From contig NC_065876.1 of assembly GCF_933775445.1 (NCBI RefSeq), positions 5,084,001-5,148,000 on the forward strand: 64,000 bases of DNA, in the 5' to 3' direction. Under the pieces are notes generated by a model. It did no database searches, was not told where the DNA came from, and saw only the letters and a list, made by a program, of their open reading frames with translations. Made by a program: the position numbers and the translations under genes. Source of the DNA: Argentina anserina. Its lineage: Eukaryota; Streptophyta; Magnoliopsida; Rosales; Rosaceae. This document shows positions 24,720 to 36,700 of the stretch, one piece after another (position 1 is the stretch's first letter; each line of letters starts with the position of its first letter).

Positions 24720-26315
24720 ATGCGCGTGATCAACCTAGATCACATAATCGTTGTTTATGTACGTTACTGGGTAAAAAAAAAAAGATGGTTCTAAGTCGAG
24801 ACGATTCTGTTCCTGAACTGTACTTAAACTACAGGATAGGGATATCAAATTACAAGGAATCCTCATGATATATGGATATGTTACATGGAATTTCTTGATG
24901 CTTTCGTGTACTTGTCCAACAATGCATGAAAGTTTTATGGCATTGGAACAGTCAACAACTTCTTTGCTTATAGAAGAGGGCATTTTCTCAATAGGTTTTG
25001 AGTTCCGGAGAAAAGGTAGGTTTAAATTCAAAAATCATGGCCCGTGTTTTGAAGGTAATCCGGACAAACTTCTTTGCTAATTGCTGTTCGGTGACATCAA
25101 CATCTGCTTGTTTCTATAACATTATAGGTATGGTTTTTAACTAAATCTAAACTCTAAATTAAGCTAAGAGTAAAGAACAAAAGCTGATTTAACCTAATTT
25201 AATTAGGAAAATCTAATTCATAAGGAATTTTTTTTTAAGAAAAAGGTCTTTTGGCTATAACCTTTTGTTTCATGTTTTTACTCTTCTGCTCTATTTTTTT
25301 TAGAATTTCCTTGATGAATTGATAGATAACAACACCAAACAGTGCATAAAATGTCTGGTGAATGGATAGATAAATCATTTACCTTTTTCGCACAAAATGT
25401 GACAAAAAAGTGCATAAAATTCTCTTAGGCCTCGTTTGGTTGATAGAAAATCATGCTATAGAAAAAGAATTTATTTCAATTCTATTTCTAGGTTTTGTTT
25501 GATTGTGATTTGATATTTGAATATAAAATAAAAAAGTGATTTGACTTGAAATTGACTCACTCTTAAATCCTAAAATAAATTTCATACCAAAAGATAGTAT
25601 TTTATTTCTATTCTCATCTATGAAGACTAATTTCTTTTAAAATTATATTTTATTTCTTTATAAATAAATTTTAAAGAAAATTTTAATTAAATATTTCATT
25701 CTAATAACTTACTAAAATAATTCTAAATTTTAAATTCCATATCTACTAAATACTTACAAAATCTTAAATCTTTACATATATGAGCCTGAAAAGAAATCAA
25801 ACTATTTTCATTTTCTCAAATTTCATTTAAACCCGTAACTAGATAGAAGAATTTTGATTCTCTGTGTTTGTGTGCCTGAAATGCTACTATCCCAGTTCGT
25901 ATTTATAGTTTATAATAGCTCGTACGGTGTCGTATCAGTAAAGAACAACAACGCAACATGAATTTAAACATTGAAAATTATTTCAATAAATGAACCGGTG
26001 TGGGGCTGAGCTCCGGCTAGGCTGGGTTCAAACCCCTTTCAAAAATAAAAACATTGAAAATTTGAAATCAGCTTCTCATCGATCACCATCACCGCAGGTT
26101 TATACATATAAACAAAAACTTAAGCAACCCAGAGATGAGCAAAGCATAATCAACGTGGGAGCCAGAGCAGCATCAAACACATATTCACAAATAATCAAAA
26201 AGGCCGAAAGCTCAGCAACACTAGAAGTAAGTTTTTTAGATGGAAACTAAGAAAGCAAGTTACTCTGGTCAGTTTAAGGAGAAGAAGGTTTCATACGGCT
26301 TTGGTGCTACGTTCT
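24720..26315. other. Intergenic spacer between malate synthase pseudogene and the DUF7950-type gene
   Basis: AT-rich, no gene recognised. A GGCCTCGTTTGG string at about 25430 resembles the terminus of many plant MITEs, but no matching right end was found. The last few hundred bases are probably the 3' UTR of the minus-strand gene. Confidence 0.4.
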
Positions 26316-27143
26316 CTACGGCCGGCCCAGACACAGCGCAGCTTTCACGTCTAACCGCCACGCAAAGCCGCCTCCCTCCATTCTCCACACGTCACACGGC
26401 AGCGTCAGTGATCCACACGTGTACTGCACTCTCACTCTGCACGAAAAAGCCGGGTAAGCCAGGGCCACTGCCGCCACAGAAGCCGTCTCCTTCACCACCA
26501 AACACACCGTCACCTCATCCGTCTCGTTCTCTTGACCGGCCACCATGCTCCTGTAAGCTCCGTTTGTCCAAACCACTCTACCAAAACCGTCTGATAAGAA
26601 CCCTGGACAGGTGTCCATCTCCAGACACATCCTCCTCTCCTCGTCCGTAAACCCCAGTCCTCCTCCGTCTACCCACGTATCAGTCACGCAGTCCACCGTC
26701 ACAAAAGACCCTACCACCCTCACCGGACGAACAGCCGGCATACTCATCCCCACCTTGTACTCCTCACTGGTATTCCCAGGAAAGCTCTCGAAGTTCAGCC
26801 ACGTGGCTGAGCTCCGCTCTTCCGAGGAGTCCTTAGGTTCCGGACTCTCTGGCAGGAGTGACAGAGTAGTTACCCCACCGGTAACACCACCTTTCTTGTC
26901 TTCCGGCGGCGAACAACCCTTTCTTTTTTTGATATTGCACCGCTTCTCTCTTACATACCTCTTCTTCCCCCTTCTACATTTCTCACTTATCTCCGGTGTA
27001 GATCCGCCGGAGACTGACCCTCCGACAGGCTTCGGAGCGATCGGGCGAAATCTCAGCATTATTCTATCCACCTTCGACGTATCATAAAAAACGCCACCAC
27101 CTCCACCATACCTCGCTATACAACAACCACCTCTCCTGTCCAT
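26316..27143 (-). CDS. Plant-specific protein, DUF7950 type, unknown function
   Basis: Single exon, 275 residues, ATG at 27143. The N-terminus (MDRRGGCCIARYGGGG, then DRIMLRFRPIAPKP) and the C-terminal domain (CPGFLSDGFGRVVWTNGAY ... WRLDVKAALCLGRP) match, from memory, a conserved land-plant family annotated as DUF7950. A central basic stretch RGKKRYVREKRCNIKKRK (about residues 59-76) could be a nuclear localisation signal. The C-terminal half is rich in Val and Cys and looks like one small folded domain. There is no signal peptide or membrane segment. It is GC-rich relative to its surroundings, as intronless plant genes often are. Paired G-boxes upstream hint at light, ABA or stress control. 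The biochemical role is unknown. Confidence 0.8.
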   Translation of the reverse strand: MDRRGGCCIARYGGGGGVFYDTSKVDRIMLRFRPIAPKPVGGSVSGGSTPEISEKCRRGKKRYVREKRCNIKKRKGCSPPEDKKGGVTGGVTTLSLLPESPEPKDSSEERSSATWLNFESFPGNTSEEYKVGMSMPAVRPVRVVGSFVTVDCVTDTWVDGGGLGFTDEERRMCLEMDTCPGFLSDGFGRVVWTNGAYRSMVAGQENETDEVTVCLVVKETASVAAVALAYPAFSCRVRVQYTCGSLTLPCDVWRMEGGGFAWRLDVKAALCLGRP

Positions 27144-27150
27144 CTCTCTC

Positions 27151-27152
<2 letters not shown>

Positions 27153-27183
<31 letters not shown>
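27153..27183. repeat. (CT)n microsatellite in the leader of the DUF7950-type gene
   Basis: About 15 CT dinucleotides; on the gene's strand this is a GA tract lying ten bases before the start codon in the presumed 5' UTR. Confidence 0.9.
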
Positions 27184-27187
<4 letters not shown>

Positions 27188-27261
27188 ACAACTGTCAAGA
27201 GTGTGTGTCTTTTAGATCGTTACCAGTGAATGTAGAAGAACGGAGCTGGACCAAGGGTTCC

Positions 27262-27309
27262 ATTTATACGGAGGAGTTCCTCGACACGTGTGGCAGCAGA
27301 CACGTGTGG
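27262..27309 (-). promoter_or_regulatory. Promoter of the DUF7950-type gene: TATA box and paired G-box/ABRE
   Basis: On the minus strand TATAAAT lies at 27268-27262, about 120 bp upstream of the ATG. Just beyond it, two copies of ACACGTGTGG (27284-27293 and 27300-27309; G-box cores 27285-27290 and 27301-27306) are spaced 16 bp apart. Tandem ACGT-core sites are classical targets of bZIP (ABF, GBF) and bHLH (PIF, MYC) factors. Confidence 0.65.
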
Positions 27310-27439
27310 GCACTGTTTCTGTGGCCCGAGACGTGGCTATGGGGCCCATATGAAGGCTGTTTTACGGAATGTGATTGGGCCCCAAAAAGCGACCAATGGG
27401 AGATCGAAAGGTGCCGAGCACATTTAGTTTTTGGGTGAC

Positions 27440-30400
27440 TGAAAAATCAGAAGGCGTGTTCGAGAAGGTGGACACGATGCGCTAAGCCCCCCTTGAATAT
27501 GTGGAATATAATTGGCTCGAGAAGAAGACATAGTCATGTGGATGGTGTAGATGAGGGGGTGGAAGTGAGGTTGATGGTGAGCCGTTGGATCTAAAATATT
27601 CTGGTCTGGACACTGAGATTGGAGAAAGGAGAAAGGATAAAGGGGTCATATAGAACTGGCTGTTAACACGAGATTAACACAGATCTTGTCTCGCTGAGTG
27701 TGGAAAGTGACATTGATGTGTAACACAATTTAGAACTTATTGGTTACTCCTTGTGGTATGGCTACACCTATAAGATAAACAGATAATACTAAGCATGAGT
27801 CATGAGAGTACGTTCGTGACCTATCACTATGCTTCGGTTATTTCCAGAGAGATATATGGGCTAATGAGTCTTTTAAATTTTCTTCTACTGTTTGTGAGTT
27901 TCTGACGACATTGACTCACCTAGGGCTTACATTTTTTTTTAGCTTTCTAAAAAGAAGATTTCAGTTGCACCTCCACAATAATTTTTTCTACATATTATCT
28001 ATTTTGCCTTTATTATTATGCTTGTTAATTATGTTCTTTCTATATTTTGAGTTCTTAAGTCTTACTCAAAGCCTTTCTAGATTACTCTACAAAGTACGTG
28101 TATGTCTATAGATTTAAACAAACACGCAAACATTATTTTAAAAATAATAATAATTTAAAAAACCTGAAAATCCGACTATTCAAGTGTGCGCATGATTGAT
28201 ATACCTGAAAATAATAATAATACATGATTTATAAAAATGATTGATATACTAGATCTCCATAAAGTTCGTCCGAATTTACCTGCTTCAGACAAATTACTAT
28301 TCCCTATGGATGGATATTAGTGGTACATAGGTTAAATATGTACGTACGTACATCGATCAATAACCACACCCTTTTTGATTGGAACAAATATTAGAGTGGT
28401 GTTTTACCCATAGCTATTATTATGAAATTTATATTTAACTCTTAATGTAAATTTAAAGATAAAGTAATTTTTTTTTAAATTAAGTATTTTATTTTCAACC
28501 CTTTAATTTACATTCAATAGTGCTTGAGCATGAATTCAGACTGTGAACGGAACAAGTGTTTTACCACTATCAGAAAAGATAAAAGGGCATTGGCCACTTA
28601 TCTCTTATAAAAACACTTTACACTATATGATAAAATAATAAAAATAGTTAGTGAACCATGATTAAAGTGGTTAGCAAGCTAGGTTATTTGTTATTTGTTA
28701 TAAAAATAATTTGTTGTGTGATCGCATAGCAGTACCTAGTGGTATACTATTCCTATCATAGTTTGACATACAAAATTTAATCAGAAAAATTATATTTTAG
28801 CTATTTTGTTAAATATTATTTTAAGTTTCTTTTTAAAATCCTAAACTGTAAACCATATATCATAAATTTTATATTCTAAATCTTAAGCTCTAAATCATTA
28901 ATACTCATAAAAATTATTTTATAAATAATAAAAATATATGATATTATAATTTAATATAATCAAAATATGTTATATTATAATTTAATATAATCAAAATATA
29001 ATAGATAAAGAATCTCATTAGATATTATTACGTGCTAATATGTAACATATAAAAATTGATGGTACTTGAGAGGACTGCTATTAACAACCTATCATACCCT
29101 ATAGTTAGGACAAAACTCACGTCAGATGATCAACCGGCGTCGTAATCATGCAAGCTACGTGTCGAGAAAGATGTGAGACACTTGGCGCTGTTATTTTAAA
29201 CACGGGACTGAAATTCATGCCATCCCTCTGCGAGTCTGACCTGAAGTGTTTCCTGATTGAAACTAGAGCCCATAGCCACTCCGTTCAACGTTTCCGGCGG
29301 TTCAAGTGTTGGTCTCATCATTGCGCCTGATAAACGGAAGTTGTTACATATCTTTGTTTTCGATGAGTTAGCTAGCTGCCTTCTCGAGTGCGTTGCTTGT
29401 TAGATCGAGTCGTTGGGGTTTCTTTTCTGTAATTTTCTAATTAAACCCCGACTGGATGGTTTTATATATAGTTTACGCACATGCCATTGGAGAAGATGAA
29501 GACCATGTGTACGTCGATCATGCTTATATATAGTTCACTGTACGTGGTGAGTGTGGTCCATATATAGTTTCTCTAGTTCAACATATTGTTTATTTGTTTA
29601 TCTAAAACAGGAATATAAAGCCTGAATCAAATGTTAGATATTGAGAATTCCATTGAGAATATAATACCATCACCACGTATATGTATTGTTGTGTAATGTA
29701 TCATCGATCGATACCCTAATGAACAAATCACAGTTGCTTTGTGAAACCTATGTATCAGTGTGGTGACACTGTTTCACAAATTTTACGACTCGATCAGTAG
29801 ATCTTAAATACTCCATCGTTCATTCAAAAAAAAAAATCAATGCGATGTGCAATGAAATTAGATCTACAATGTAAAAATTCAGAAAAATAATTGAGCTATA
29901 GCTAGATTACGGATAAGAACTTGATTGATCTTAAAGCTAAGCTAGCTAGCTACCTTAGCCCCATCTCATCAATCCTACTCCTACGTGGATATTATGGTGC
30001 AGGGCTTACGATTGCTTATTGCTTCTACATGGCATTAGACTGATTAGAGGTTGGTTGGTATTTGGCAGATGGGAAAAGGCTTTCCAGAGAAATATCAGAG
30101 AACAGAAGAGAAACACCGCAAGCATATATATATATATATATATATATATGCCACTGATGCGTTCTTTCCCAATTTAGCCTAGGTAACACTCTCAATGTAC
30201 GTCACGAGCTGGTGTGCTGGCCTGTGGATATCTATATACTACAATAGTACAATATATATTCTGATCTCAATCACGTACACTAGTTTATCCTGGACTGGAT
30301 ATTATATGTTTGTAACTATTCACATTGAGGTATGGGAATGATTGATCAATTAGCTAGCTAGATTCTTAGAGTGCCGAACCATCGAATTAATTAAGTGATT

Positions 30401-31551
30401 GGGACTTCCTTCATCTCTTTTCAACCCGACAATTAATTTCTACTGTTCGATATCCTTTAGAAAACGTACCAACAGTTAGGTTTGCTGAATCTGGCAAGAA
30501 GATCTACTTCACGCAATCCACAAATTATTGGCTATCTTTCAGACATATGTTGGCCTGATTTTAAGAGATCTCTTAGAAACCTACTTTCTAATATATGAGT
30601 TAATAAATGGTCGGATTTGTTCATTATATATCTATCAGTACGATACGAATCAATGAAACCATCCATCATAGAGGGCTATAATTACGATGGCGATCACGAC
30701 CGCCCTTCTGAATATTATGTAAACTTCTTAAGTGAAGTTCAGATCACTAAGCTTGATTTTATTAGCTAAGTTTTTGAAACAATATAAGTTTTTCATGTCT
30801 TTATGAATTTATCGACAGTGCCCTTTCATATATGAAATAAGAACATACATACGTAGCCCGTGCAGCAGATCAATCTACCTGTTTAAGCTTATCTGATTGA
30901 ACGCCAATCATATATCTCGTTATAGATAATTAATGATAATGGAAAATGTGAATATTCTTCTGTTGATGTAATAATATATATACCTGCAGGCTGCAGCTGT
31001 GGGACAGGTTCCCAGTTTCATAGTTCTCGAAATCTCAGGTTCAGGTTCGTGGCATCTTCGATCTGGTTAATAATATTGCAAGTAATTAAGTCTCTTTCTT
31101 CGCGATCTGATATTGGATATCAGTCTCTGCACCTGATATATATAAAATTGTAAACAAAATGAACGAATTGAAATAGGAAGTATACTACCAATGTTTTATA
31201 CCCAAAAAAGTTGTTTCCCATGTTTAGATAGGGCGCTGCTGACATCGATGTCCTAGAAGGCCATACCCTCTCCATTAGTTTAACATAACAAGACGCAAAA
31301 CTACAAAAGCTCAGTTCTCTTTGGTAATCATCTCAGTTCTGCTTTAGCTTAATTAGCTTGCCCTACTTAGAAGAAAGAGCTGGCTTCCACGACCCGAACG
31401 CCATGATTTAAGCAGCAGGCTCCAATCTGCTTTCACAGTTTCACCACATCCACGACTGCCTAGAAACTTCAGCTTTAAAATAATATATACTGAAAGCTAC
31501 TATTCTGGACCTAGCTATATCTATTCTCATTTCTCATTTCTCCTGGATTCG
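27440..31551. other. Gene-poor 4-kb intergenic region
   Basis: I recognise no coding gene or transposon with defined ends. It contains an (AT)n microsatellite at about 30124-30149, many GCTAGCTA-type strings, and an imperfect hairpin at 29738-29780. It is strongly AT-rich between 28100 and 29050. Confidence 0.5.
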
Positions 31552-31687
31552 TCTATGGTGCAGCGCTGCATACTATACATACCGAATCAGACGGTGGATA
31601 TAGGATGTCTTGAAATGCATGTGGGGTCTGTGGGGTGTATGAATGGTGGATTAGAAGCGTTGCACGCATGCACCGTTGCACCATAGA
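31552..31687. mobile_element. Small MITE (136 bp)
   Basis: Terminal inverted repeats TCTATGGTGCAGCG (31552-31565) and CGTTGCACCATAGA (31674-31687) match at 13 of 14 positions. No clear target duplication was found, so the superfamily is undetermined. Confidence 0.6.
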
Positions 31688-31845
31688 ATTTACCCATTTC
31701 TCAGTGACCTAAATAATTTGGGGGCACATATATATAGATAGAGGGCTGGGGTAGGATACAAGTGGCGCAATTCTGCCACGTCTTGATGTGGTACCAACTA
31801 CAAACGTTGTTTTTTAACAAAGTAAAAAAAAAACAAAGATACAAC

Positions 31846-33600
31846 TGTTCCGAGAAAATTACTATTTTATCTTTATGTGTGTCTTAGCCTAATAGATTTT
31901 CATGTTAGGAGATAGATTAACATCTCCGTAATAGATTAGGACTACGAATCCTACGGGCTTGTGGTTTTGTAATGCCTATATATAGGTCCTCATATCATTC
32001 AATAATACACAATTATTTCATCTTGCATCACGATATCACACACTTTGTTCTAAAATCCTGAACTTTTAGAGCCCTCGAATTTTTTTTCTCCACCACCGGC
32101 CGCCTAGTCTCCGACCTCCGGCATCTCCCCGTCGGCACTCCTCGTCGGCGACAGCCTTGCACGTCGCCGCTGCAGACCCACTGCAGTCTCTGGCGACCCT
32201 TCCAGCCCCTGCGACCTCCCCCCCCCCCGCAGGGTCTCCTCCGCATTCGCTCCGCGAAAGCATCTTTTTGGCCCGCAAGTCCCCGCATCAAAGCATTCAA
32301 AATTGCTTCCCCAGCATATTCACGCAAAAAAATGCGAATCTTACTAACAAAGTCTTCACTCAAGAGAAGCTACTCTCGCATTCTCCACACCTTCAAAGGT
32401 AAATTTTTCATTAACGTTTCCGCTTTTGAACGTATAGATATATTATATCGGGCGCTATTAGCCTTCTTCTTGTCTTCATTCCGGCTATTAGACTATAGAG
32501 GGATGAGTTTCCCCTCTTGGTTGATGTTTTTTTTTGTGTGATTGTCCTGGGGGAGTCATGATTGTTTTGAAAGGGAAGTTAATCGATTTTCGTGTGGTCA
32601 CCTGAGTGTACTGCTGTTTTGGGTGCGATCGTGAGTATCACCGTGTGCATCGATTTTTCTTGTGACCATATACGTCACCCCTTCTAATTCCTATTATACT
32701 TGAATCTAATCGATTTCGTATTCGTTTTTATAGATGTCATCGCCATCTCGACCGAAATTTGGCCTTCTTGATCTAAAAGGAAAGGAATACCACTGCTGGG
32801 TTTCCGACATAGAGCTCGCTTTCGAGAGCCAAGGGAACGAATGCATGTTTGCCTACCCTCCTGCAGATTTCCCACCCATGGCCAAGACTCAAACTCTTAT
32901 CTTCATGAGACGTCACATCCATGCAACTCTCAAGAGGCAATACTTGAACGTAAAAGATCATAAAGAATTATGGGACAAACTACGTTTGTGGTACAACAAC
33001 ATTCATGATAAGCTTCTCCATGAATTAACCGTTAGATGGGATAACATATGTCTGTTGGACTATAAGAGAGTGGATGATTTCAATCAGGATATGTTATGTC
33101 TACAATCCGATCTTGGCACTGCTGGTGTCATCAAGACCGACATAGATCTTCTCAATAAGATATTGGACACGTTTCCAATCAACTATGAGGTTTAAGCTCA
33201 TACATACCGCACTCATGTAGAGGAAGGGAAGATCCGGTCTTTCCCCGACTTAATGGCGTTCTTGGCTAAGAAGGAGAGACATTCTGAGATCCTCCGAAAA
33301 AACAACAATAGACATGTTGACAATAAAAAGATTTATACTTCACAATCTAACTATAGGAAAGCTCCTGAGTAAAAGAATAATTAAGGAACGCTTCATAGCA
33401 GCACCAAAACAAAAACTCTCGTGGTAGGAGGCAACAAGACCAGTCTCGGCCCAAGTCCAATACTTGGACTCGTGATGGTGGCGGCGTTGCACCTTTCGGG
33501 GGAGGCTGTCCCCGTCCTAAACCCCAAGGAGGCCGTGTGCCACTTCATTTTGTGCAATATGAGGCACATAATTTACAAACTACAAAGGAGGTGTTAGGGA
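31846..33600 (+). mobile_element. Truncated Ty1/copia retrotransposon: 5' LTR, leader and gag only
   Basis: The 5' LTR spans 31846-32027, starting TGTTCCGAG and ending CTTGCA, with a TATATATAGG box near 31978. It closely matches the LTRs of the reverse-oriented element at 33930-40598, including the GTGTGTCTTAGCC block. A degenerate primer site and a leader of about 700 bp follow, then gag from 32734. Homology stops in the 33.4-33.6 kb area after the nucleocapsid region; pol and the 3' LTR are missing. The right boundary is approximate. Confidence 0.75.
32734..33371 (+). pseudogene. Copia gag polyprotein, interrupted
   Basis: ATG at 32734; the frame is open to a TAA at 33193-33195, then continues in the same frame to about 33371 where further stops occur. 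It encodes a typical plant Copia capsid: LDLKGKEYHCWVSDIELAF at the N-terminus, then HKELWDKLRLWYNNIHDKL and LNKILDTFPINYEV before the stop, and EEGKIRSFPDLMAFLAKKER after it. The product would be the virus-like particle capsid. Inactive because of the stops and the absence of pol. Confidence 0.8.
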
Positions 33601-33929
33601 CTAACTTAAAAAAAAAAAACAAAGGTGGTGTTAGGGGTTCGGTGTTTGGCTTTGGAATTGTAATATACGTTATTTTCCGACTACTTTTACTTATTTTACC
33701 TATATAAGCCTAGAAAGAGATATCACTAATTGCATCCCTACTGGATAACAATAGATTTAACTAGTAGCTATGATATATTGATTTCCTTTCAAAAGTATTC
33801 TTTATACGTGGTATTATATATTCATTACATAACTATATATATAACTAACACGAGAGACCGTGAGTCATGGACCGTAGACACACACCATAGAGTTCAGTAA
33901 CTTCTATAGATGAATAATGTCGAGACTAT

Positions 33930-34142
33930 TACAGGATAATGAAACAAGAATAATAATAACGTAATGAAACATAACGTAACCCTTTCTTGATTGATAATAT
34001 AGTCTATATATCGACATTACATAATCACAATCTCGTATGATTCAGAGTTATAATCTATTACAGAGATGTGAATATATCTCTAATATGAAACATAATAAGG
34101 CTAAGACACACATAAGAGTGAAATAATAATTCTCCTGGAACA
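33930..34142 (-). repeat. 3' LTR of the degenerate Copia element
   Basis: 213 bp, direct repeat of 40390-40598; the minus strand starts TGTTCCAGGAG directly after the GGGGGAG purine tract. The outer end reads TACAGG in place of TGCAGG. Confidence 0.8.
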
Positions 34143-36439
34143 CTCCCCCTTGTGTTGCATGCCTAGGTTGCATGGTGCACACATCGTTGTCTCGGTAAAA
34201 ACCTTGTCAAGCAAAATAAAACCTCTTAGGTAAAAAAAACTTGATCGAATGGAAAAAGAGCACAACGCACCGACTACATTTAATATCATCATGTGAGGTA
34301 AACTCCTCCTGAAGTCTACGAAACAACCCCCCTGATTAGTGCCATAATCAAGGAGTACAAAGAACAACGTATACAATATTCATTACACGCTTCTCAAAAG
34401 TAGTCGTGGGCCAATAATTAATTATTAATCTAACCACACATTCTTAGATCACACATGTTATACTGATCTAAACATAGATCTTAGGAAACAAGATTGCATA
34501 ATAACTCAACACAAGAGTTTGCAATGAAAATCAGATTCTCAGGTGGAATGACCTTCACTCACTTAAACAACCATAACTTTTTCGTCACAATACGTATCAG
34601 CGAACCGTAAAATGTTATGGAAAGTAGACACCCATGAATTTCACAACCTAATTCAATCGAAGCAGTTCACAATGCTCTGTCGAAGTTTACTGACTTGCAA
34701 TTTCCGGACAAAATTTTCCTACTTTACTAAAACGGCCATAACTCACTCAATATGATAACTATGAACAAATGGTTGGTGCTCTGGAAAGTAGACACATAGA
34801 CTTTTCCAATGGTACTAAATTTACCATATTTTGTTAAGCGAGTTGTCTTGTAGGTCTCGTTGAAGTTGAAATACAAAAATAGACAGATTTTGATTTGTCA
34901 CATTCAATGTGTCTTTCACAAATGAATGGGGGAATGAAACAATGAATGACTGCTTTCGGTCCGAGACGGAACCATATCCATCCTCTATGCTACCAGTGTC
35001 GACTGCTACACCAAGACGTACATTGATGTTGTTGGAGCTGCTAGCGGCGCTAGTGTGGATATGATTTGTGTTAGTTCACTAAGTGTAGAAGTAAACCCAT
35101 GTCAAATGAGCAATTCAAGTACGATGACGATGCATAGGCGCATATTTAATCACATCATAATCAAAGCAATAGTGTCCCAACAACACTAAAATGTATGAAT
35201 GTATAGCTCACTAAATCTCTTCATCATATATACTTCGACGAAATCGAGAATCAATAATTAGCTTTCATATGAACACATATGGGTATGAGTTCTTGCAACC
35301 GATTGTATTACGTTCTCTCGAACGTCGCAATCTGATTACATAAGCTCTTCGTGGTCTAAAGGAAAATAAACAAGCAATTAAGGTCCCTCGGGCACTTTCA
35401 TATATGTGTCAAGATCCCTTTACAAATATGCTTTGACCACTATCATATGCTGCAAATCAGTTTTCATGGACACTACTACTGATCAATTAGGGGAAAACAA
35501 TTATATCCATAACGAGAGAATATAACTCATCGTAGTCAATACTAGGATAATGAGACAATCTTTGCGCCATAAGTTTTGCAAATATTGCATGACTTCATCT
35601 TTCACATTACACTTACAAACAACGACCAACATAAGAAGTCTAGTTCAGCCTGTATTAATTATTTCCACTTCGGTTAAGTTGCTCATTGTTGATACTTTAC
35701 AACGGAATAAGAGCATAAGCGAATACATCATCAATCATGAGAGATCAATCCATTAAACACACGCGCGCTTTATACGATCAATTGAGAGATTTCTTTTCTT
35801 CTCTAACATCAACAAAATGAGTTTGTAGTGTCCCATATAAACTTAGTTGATACACATGTTTAGAGAATATCTCTTGATGATGGGCGAAATACTTGTGACT
35901 ACGCACCTCGCTTCTTTATGGTTTTTGATTCCAGAGAATAATGGTCACCCCCTCATCAAGGTAGGAGCCAAGACCGAAGCTATGACTCTTACTAGTCTAT
36001 ATTTGCGTTTTCTGCCCTTGTTTTATGGTGCAATACCACGGGCGCCGATAACATCACAACGTACGATGGTGCCCTCACCAGTTTCCTTAGCACTCTCAGG
36101 GATGGTGCCAACGGTGCAAGGACCAGGTCATATGAAATTCTCCTATATTCTGAGAGTTCCAACCTTAACAGCACATCACAACATTTGTGTGCGATCTCGT
36201 CACTTTCGCAATATCAGTTATTGAGTATCAAATCTTTGACTTTTTAGATGTCGATAATGCGTTGCACATTTGCTCACTTTGAGTAGTGTGAGATCTAAAT
36301 GAGACATAGTGCCACACCACGTCATTTTCTGGCGTTAAAACCCGGAATGAGAGCATTCCATATCTCCCCTAACTACGGAAAGTATGTCTCATCAAAGTGA
36401 CGTCTGTTACTATCGCCGGATAGAGATCCACGGTTGTAT

Positions 36440-36700
36440 ATTAGAAATAGCGGACAATTGTTGGTGATTCATAAATCACATGTAGACTCATTGAGATTAC
36501 TACAAGAGAGGCACATAAACAACGTAACCAAATAGGCGTTAGTGAAAAGAACGTTGGGACTGTATCCAGTGACCATCTGGTATGCACTAAACGCTGGGTG
36601 AGTTGTGGGTCTGAAACGAATAAGTGTCGCTGCATGCAACATCATTACATACACCCATGCAAAAATCGGTAGGTTAGTACCCATAATGAAGTCTGAGCTC
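36440..36700 (-). pseudogene. Copia integrase C-terminal relic
   Basis: Minus-strand translation in mixed frames gives TNLPIFAWVYVMMLHAATLI, RFRPTTHPAFSAYQMVTG and similar, which matches the part of Copia integrase after the catalytic core where the protein runs TNLP...WGHA.LHAA.LIR.RPT.....SP.QLV.G. Many stops and frame changes. The relic continues less clearly towards 36240. Confidence 0.65.

Noticed and set aside
25430..25830. GGCCTCGTTTGG string like a MITE end
   Set aside because: No inverted counterpart or target duplication could be found downstream.
26000..26040. GGGTTCAAACCCC resembling a tRNA/SINE B box
   Set aside because: No A box at the right distance and no cloverleaf can be drawn; treated as chance.
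26611..27087. Plus-strand frames opposite the DUF7950-type gene
   Set aside because: Shadow frames of the GC-rich coding exon; no domain features.
31000..31100. GC-containing island considered as a microRNA precursor
   Set aside because: No known mature miRNA recognised and no complementary arm found by eye.
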